Shown piece after piece: positions 60,490 to 64,000 of a stretch of 64,000 nt of DNA. Location of the stretch: contig NZ_MIYK01000016.1 of NCBI RefSeq assembly GCF_002907375.1, forward strand, positions 1 through 64,000, in the 5' to 3' direction. The position numbers and the translations under genes were made by a program. Positions within the stretch are counted from its first letter, which is position 1. Each line of letters starts with the position of its first letter. Source of the stretch: Fructilactobacillus lindneri DSM 20690 = JCM 11027. Lineage in GTDB: Bacteria; Bacillota; Bacilli; Lactobacillales; Lactobacillaceae. The notes beneath the pieces are model-generated. The model was not told where the DNA came from. It saw only the letters and a program-made list of their open reading frames with translations, and searched no databases.

Positions 60490-61230
60490 TTAATGATGTT
60501 CAACTTGTGATAGGAATTGGCGAGCTCGTTCGGTTTTAGGACGTTTGAAAAATTCATCGGTCGAAGAATCTTCTAAGATTTTCCCATCAGCCATGAAAAT
60601 TACTCGATCAGCCACTGCTTTAGCAAAATCCATTTCATGAGTAACTACTAAGGTTGTCATATCAGAATTCATCGCAATATCACGCATAACGTTTAAAACA
60701 CTACCGACCATTTCCGGATCTAAAGCAGAAGTAGGTTCATCAAACAGCAGCACTCGCGGATCCATTGCCAAAGAACGTGCGATGGCAATCCGTTGTTTTT
60801 GTCCACCAGATAATTGCGCTGGATATTTGCCTCCTTGGTTTGATAAATCAACTTTAGCTAACAATTCGTCGGCAATTTCCCGATTTTTATCCTTGGGACG
60901 TTTCAACACAATCTGTGGTGCCAACATAATATTTTCTAAAATCGTTTTGTTGTTGTATAAATTAAAATGTTGAAATACCATTCCGACATCTGTTCTTAAT
61001 TTATTGACATTGGTATCTTTACTAGAAATGTCCATGCCATCTACCACTAATTTTCCTTTTTGAATATCTTCCAAACCATTGATGGTTCGAAGTAAAGTTG
61101 ACTTCCCGGAACCTGAGGGGCCAATTAAAACCACAGTTTCTCCAGCATTAATCTTCAAATTAATGTCATGAAGAGCGTGAAAATCACCGTAATATTTTTC
61201 AACATCTTGAAATTTAATAATTGCCGACAT
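60490..61230 (-). CDS. Polar amino acid ABC transporter ATPase
   Basis: A 246-residue GlnQ/GltL-type ATPase: Walker A GPSGSGKST, Q-loop VFQHFNLY, signature LSGGQKQR, Walker B RVLLFDEPTSALDPE, and switch histidine VVTHEM. First gene of a four-gene operon. ATG follows AGGAGG. Confidence 0.95.
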   Translation of the reverse strand: MSAIIKFQDVEKYYGDFHALHDINLKINAGETVVLIGPSGSGKSTLLRTINGLEDIQKGKLVVDGMDISSKDTNVNKLRTDVGMVFQHFNLYNNKTILENIMLAPQIVLKRPKDKNREIADELLAKVDLSNQGGKYPAQLSGGQKQRIAIARSLAMDPRVLLFDEPTSALDPEMVGSVLNVMRDIAMNSDMTTLVVTHEMDFAKAVADRVIFMADGKILEDSSTDEFFKRPKTERARQFLSQVEHH

Positions 61231-61392
61231 AAAATGTACCTCCTGTCTTTCTTAAAAATGCGTATTATAGGTTAACTGCCACACTATATTACAATCAAAG
61301 AAAGTACCATACTTCCTGTCACGTTATGTGACATCAAATGTAAATTTTAATTTCAAGCTAGCTAATTGATTGTCTAAGAAAGGAATTTGCAA

Positions 61393-61956
61393 ATGAAAAA
61401 TCATACTAAAATTCGCTGTACTTGGGCGAATACTAATGACGAGTTAATGCAAAAATATCACGACGAAGTCTGGGGTAAACCAGTCCATAATAATCAACAA
61501 TTGTTTGAGCTTTTATCACTAGAATTAATGCAGTCGGGACTAAGTTGGAAAACAATTCTGCATAAACAACAAAACTTTGAAAAAGCCTTTTATAATTTTG
61601 ATTATCATCAGGTGGCTAAGATGGAGCAGCAAATTCCTGATTTACTTCAGAATACTGGTATTATTAGAAATAAACGTAAAATTAATGCTATTATTCAAAA
61701 CGCTAAAATGATGGAACAACTTGAAAAACAAGGAACTAATTTTTCTGAATTATTGTGGCAGTTTGTAAATCACGAACCCATCATTAACTCGGTTAAAAAT
61801 CATACAGACATTCCAAATACCACTGATCTTGCAACTAAAATTAGTAAGCATTTAAAGTCAATAGGATTTAGTTTTACTGGACCAGTTGTGATTTATTCAT
61901 TGATGCAAGCATGCGGAATGGTGAATGATCATGAAAACGATTGTTTTGCAAAGTAA
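61393..61956 (+). CDS. tag: DNA-3-methyladenine glycosylase I
   Basis: About 187 residues: RCTWANTNDELMQKYHDEVWGKPVH (zinc-site cysteine and the Tag opening), LSLELMQSGLSWKTILHK, and SKHLKSIGFSFTGPVVIYSLMQACGMVNDHE with zinc-binding Cys/His near the end. It excises 3-methyladenine from DNA. ATG 61393; an upstream TTG overlaps the site AAGGAA. Single gene. Confidence 0.94.
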   Translation: MKNHTKIRCTWANTNDELMQKYHDEVWGKPVHNNQQLFELLSLELMQSGLSWKTILHKQQNFEKAFYNFDYHQVAKMEQQIPDLLQNTGIIRNKRKINAIIQNAKMMEQLEKQGTNFSELLWQFVNHEPIINSVKNHTDIPNTTDLATKISKHLKSIGFSFTGPVVIYSLMQACGMVNDHENDCFAK

Positions 61957-62017
61957 GTTAATATGTCTTTAGTGCTACAATTAATTCATTACATCATCAA
62001 ACCAAGGAGTGATATTT

Positions 62018-62314
62018 TTGGAAAATTATAATGAAAATGACCTTGCCAAAATTTTTAAAGCTCTGTCTGATCCAAATCGCATTAAAATTTTAAAAATCTT
62101 AATTGAAAACCAAACTGAAATGACATGTGGAGAAGTCAGTTCACATCTTAAACTTTCGCTTTCAACAGTTTCTTACCATTTTAAAATCCTACGTCATGCT
62201 GGATTAACTAAGATGCGTAAAGAAGGTCACGAAAAGTACTTATCAGTTAACCAACCTTTGCTGAATAAATTAAACTTAATCCCAGTAATTAAAAAAGATT
62301 TCACGTTAAAATAA
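62018..62314 (+). CDS. ArsR family regulator of the downstream MFS gene
   Basis: About 98 residues: DLAKIFKALSDPNRIKILKILIE, HTH LKLSLSTVSYHFKILRHAGLT, wing KEGHEKYLSVN. No metal-site residues. TTG 62018 is 8 bases after AAGGAG; an earlier GTG at 62009 overlaps it. It precedes a DHA2 MFS gene whose promoter has a perfect palindrome, so it is its likely repressor. It resembles the ArsR at 44149. Confidence 0.87.
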   Translation: MENYNENDLAKIFKALSDPNRIKILKILIENQTEMTCGEVSSHLKLSLSTVSYHFKILRHAGLTKMRKEGHEKYLSVNQPLLNKLNLIPVIKKDFTLK

Positions 62315-62332
62315 TCGTGAAATCTTTTTTTA
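62291..62332 (+). terminator. Terminator overlapping the arsR stop
   Basis: AAAAAAGATTTCACG / CGTGAAATCTTTTTT; the 5' arm and loop include the last codons and stop of arsR. Confidence 0.88.
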
Positions 62333-62372
62333 AACTTGCATCTTTTTAAAAAATAGAATACTCTTGATTTAA

Positions 62373-62390
62373 TTTCGATATATATCGAAA
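62373..62390 (+). promoter_or_regulatory. 18-bp perfect palindrome, candidate ArsR operator
   Basis: TTTCGATATATATCGAAA, 24 bp upstream of the MFS start, overlapping where its -10 should be. A perfect dyad of ArsR operator length. Confidence 0.65.
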
Positions 62391-62414
62391 TAAGTTTGAA
62401 GGGGGTTTTTTATT

Positions 62415-63911
62415 TTGCAACGGAAAAAGAAATGGACTAAGAAAAAACTTTTAATTATTATTTCAGTTTTGATTGCTACTTTTATGACATCCGTAGAGAC
62501 CACGATTGTTACTACTGCTTTGCCGTCAATTCTAAGTAGTCTTCATGGTTTAGCACTTCAAAGCTGGGTCTTTGCCACCTACTTACTAACAACGACTTTG
62601 AGTACTCCAATTTACGGAAAACTCAGTGATCGAATCGGCAGAAAACCCATTTTTCTCTTTGGACTGGCTGTTTTTACTCTAGGCTCAATGGCTTGTGGGT
62701 TGGCAACTAACATTGGATTGTTGATTGCAGCTCGTGCTTTACAAGGATTAGGTGCTGGGGCCATCATGCCAATCACCTTCACACTAATTGCAGATATTTT
62801 CCCACTCGAAGAACGTTCCAATATGATGGCTTGGAATAATACTGCTTGGGGAATTTCAGCTTTGATTGGTCCCATCATCGGTGGTTTTATCGTTGATCAA
62901 TTAAGCTGGCATTGGATATTCTTTATTAATGTTCCTTTAGGAATGATTGTCTTTATCTTGATTTACTTTGGCTATCGCGATCCAGTCCAACAAACAACTA
63001 CACTTAAAATGGACTACTTTGGCAGTTCCTGGTTAGCTTTATTTTTAATTTCACTCTTAGTAACATTACAGTTATTAAGTGATCCTAAAATTAACTATTC
63101 ATTGTTAATAATCGGATTAGTAATTATTGTGATATCTTTCGTGTTATTTATTCGTACTGAAAAGAATGCCAGTGATCCTGTCATCCCACTCAAATTATTT
63201 AAATCATGGACTTTTTCTGCCCAGATTCTGACTGCTTTACTCCTAAGCGGTATTCAATTTGGATTCCAAATTTACTTCCCAATGTGGCTTCAATCAATCT
63301 ATAAAGTATCTGCTACCGTTGCTGGTTTAGCAATTACTCCTGGTCCAATTGCTTGGTTAATCACATCATTTTTTGTTGGAGCATTAATTAAACATCTTGC
63401 TCCCAAATTTATTACAATTCCAATTGTAATTATTCAATTTGCTTTTTATCTCGTGTTGGTTTGTAGTTCAGTATCTTTACCCATTGTCTGGTTCTACGTT
63501 ATTGCTGGAGTAACTGGTGCCGGCTTAGGTATTATAATTACCATGAATACTGTAGTAGCTCAAGCGATTGTGCCTAAAGAAAATGTAGGCGTAGCTTCCT
63601 CAATGATTACTTTGGGCCGAACTCTTGGACAAACTGTAATGACTGGAATTTTTGGATTTGTTTTTAACCTAACTCTCAATCTTGAACATAATCACTATCC
63701 GCAGATTAATCCCAAATTATTAAATAGTGTAATTTCTTCTAAAAATGCTTCAGCAGTTCACTTATCAAGTGAGTTAGTTAGAGAAATTAATCAAATTTTG
63801 TTGACAGCCTTTCATAATGTCTTTTATTTAACGCTAATCTTGTTTGTTATTATCATCATTGTAAATATGTGTGATAAATTAAATAAACCAATTGTTATGA
63901 AGAATAAATAA
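62415..63911 (+). CDS. MFS multidrug exporter, DHA2 type (14 helices)
   Basis: 498 residues, 14 predicted helices. Motif A GKLSDRIGRKPIFLFGLAVF, motif D1 FMTSVETTIVTTALPSI and motif C WGISALIGPIIGGFIVDQ match the MdeA/LmrB/EmrB drug exporter branch. TTG start after GAAGGGGG. It follows an ArsR gene and a palindrome, so substrate-induced derepression is likely. A terminator follows. Confidence 0.92.
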   Translation: MQRKKKWTKKKLLIIISVLIATFMTSVETTIVTTALPSILSSLHGLALQSWVFATYLLTTTLSTPIYGKLSDRIGRKPIFLFGLAVFTLGSMACGLATNIGLLIAARALQGLGAGAIMPITFTLIADIFPLEERSNMMAWNNTAWGISALIGPIIGGFIVDQLSWHWIFFINVPLGMIVFILIYFGYRDPVQQTTTLKMDYFGSSWLALFLISLLVTLQLLSDPKINYSLLIIGLVIIVISFVLFIRTEKNASDPVIPLKLFKSWTFSAQILTALLLSGIQFGFQIYFPMWLQSIYKVSATVAGLAITPGPIAWLITSFFVGALIKHLAPKFITIPIVIIQFAFYLVLVCSSVSLPIVWFYVIAGVTGAGLGIIITMNTVVAQAIVPKENVGVASSMITLGRTLGQTVMTGIFGFVFNLTLNLEHNHYPQINPKLLNSVISSKNASAVHLSSELVREINQILLTAFHNVFYLTLILFVIIIIVNMCDKLNKPIVMKNK

Positions 63912-63925
63912 ACTCTGTAAAATAC

Positions 63926-63964
63926 AAATAGTCCACGTAAAAATTAATTTACGTGGACTATTTA
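63926..63964 (+). terminator. Terminator of the MFS gene
   Basis: Stem AAATAGTCCACGTAAA / TTTACGTGGACTATTT with a 6-nt loop, 15 bp past the stop. Confidence 0.9.
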
Positions 63965-64000
63965 TATAATTACGTTAATATTTAACTACATTTTTTACTT

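Noticed and set aside
1-64000. CRISPR array, prophage or integrated plasmid
   Set aside because: No direct-repeat/spacer pattern, no phage structural genes and no replication gene were seen; the lone recombinase is not sufficient evidence.

Overview
This window is a chromosomal stretch of a low-GC Firmicute, almost certainly a member of the Lactobacillaceae. The evidence is RexAB in place of RecBCD, surface proteins with KxYKxGKxW signals, MucBP domains and LPQTG anchors, an oleate hydratase, Gram-positive LexA and rrn signals, and AT-rich coding sequence. I cannot fix the genus. No CRISPR array, prophage or complete insertion sequence is visible. Function names come from motif and family recognition by eye. 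No database search was run.

Layout: (1) 1-408, the 5' end of a 16S rRNA gene on the minus strand with two strong promoters and a boxA leader. (2) 409-7240, housekeeping genes: thiolase, GNAT, AzlCD, an APC permease and recA with a LexA box. (3) 7240-12912, a vitamin block: a bioY gene broken by an in-frame TGA, then a thiamin-related ECF system split into two convergent units (ykoDC plus a PgpA-like phosphatase, and ykoE), each under its own TPP riboswitch, then an NCS1 permease. (4) 13127-14412, small genes including a MarR/GNAT pair. (5) 14602-21085, a lysR-adhesin locus: a 1590-codon MucBP/LPQTG adhesin gene split by one TAA, its LysR neighbour, and a decayed extra copy. (6) 21219-31534, rexAB, a purine permease and a DyP peroxidase. 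(7) 31680-38584, an orphan serine recombinase, a second intact 1744-residue adhesin with 606-bp tandem repeats, and an HTH-only LysR. (8) 38805-53951, ribB, a broken ArcD-like permease, a metal-efflux unit, oleate hydratase, two MerR-controlled redox units, a tRNA-Lys-like gene, an SMR exporter with a structured leader, catalase and a drug exporter. (9) 54457-58244, small surface proteins and a DUF2316 remnant. (10) 58317-63911, a polar amino acid ABC transporter, Tag glycosylase and an ArsR-MFS efflux pair.

Three themes stand out. First, decay: bioY, adhesin 1, the ArcD-like permease, a CMD-family protein, DUF2316, a third adhesin and probably a tRNA are all interrupted or degenerate, which suggests ongoing genome reduction (or assembly errors, which must be excluded). 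Second, the lysR-adhesin association: both large adhesins sit beside related LysR genes, and the promoter segment ahead of adhesin 1 is duplicated ahead of its lysR. Third, non-standard expression signals: two regulators (ArsR at 41518, MerR at 46925) have good Shine-Dalgarno sites but only ATT as a start candidate, and the SMR gene has a terminator-bearing leader that looks like an undetermined riboswitch.

The metabolic picture is a fastidious bacterium that imports thiamin precursors, purines, amino acids and guanidinium-like or cationic compounds through dedicated transporters, protects itself with haem enzymes (catalase, DyP) and adheres to mucus or other glycan surfaces.
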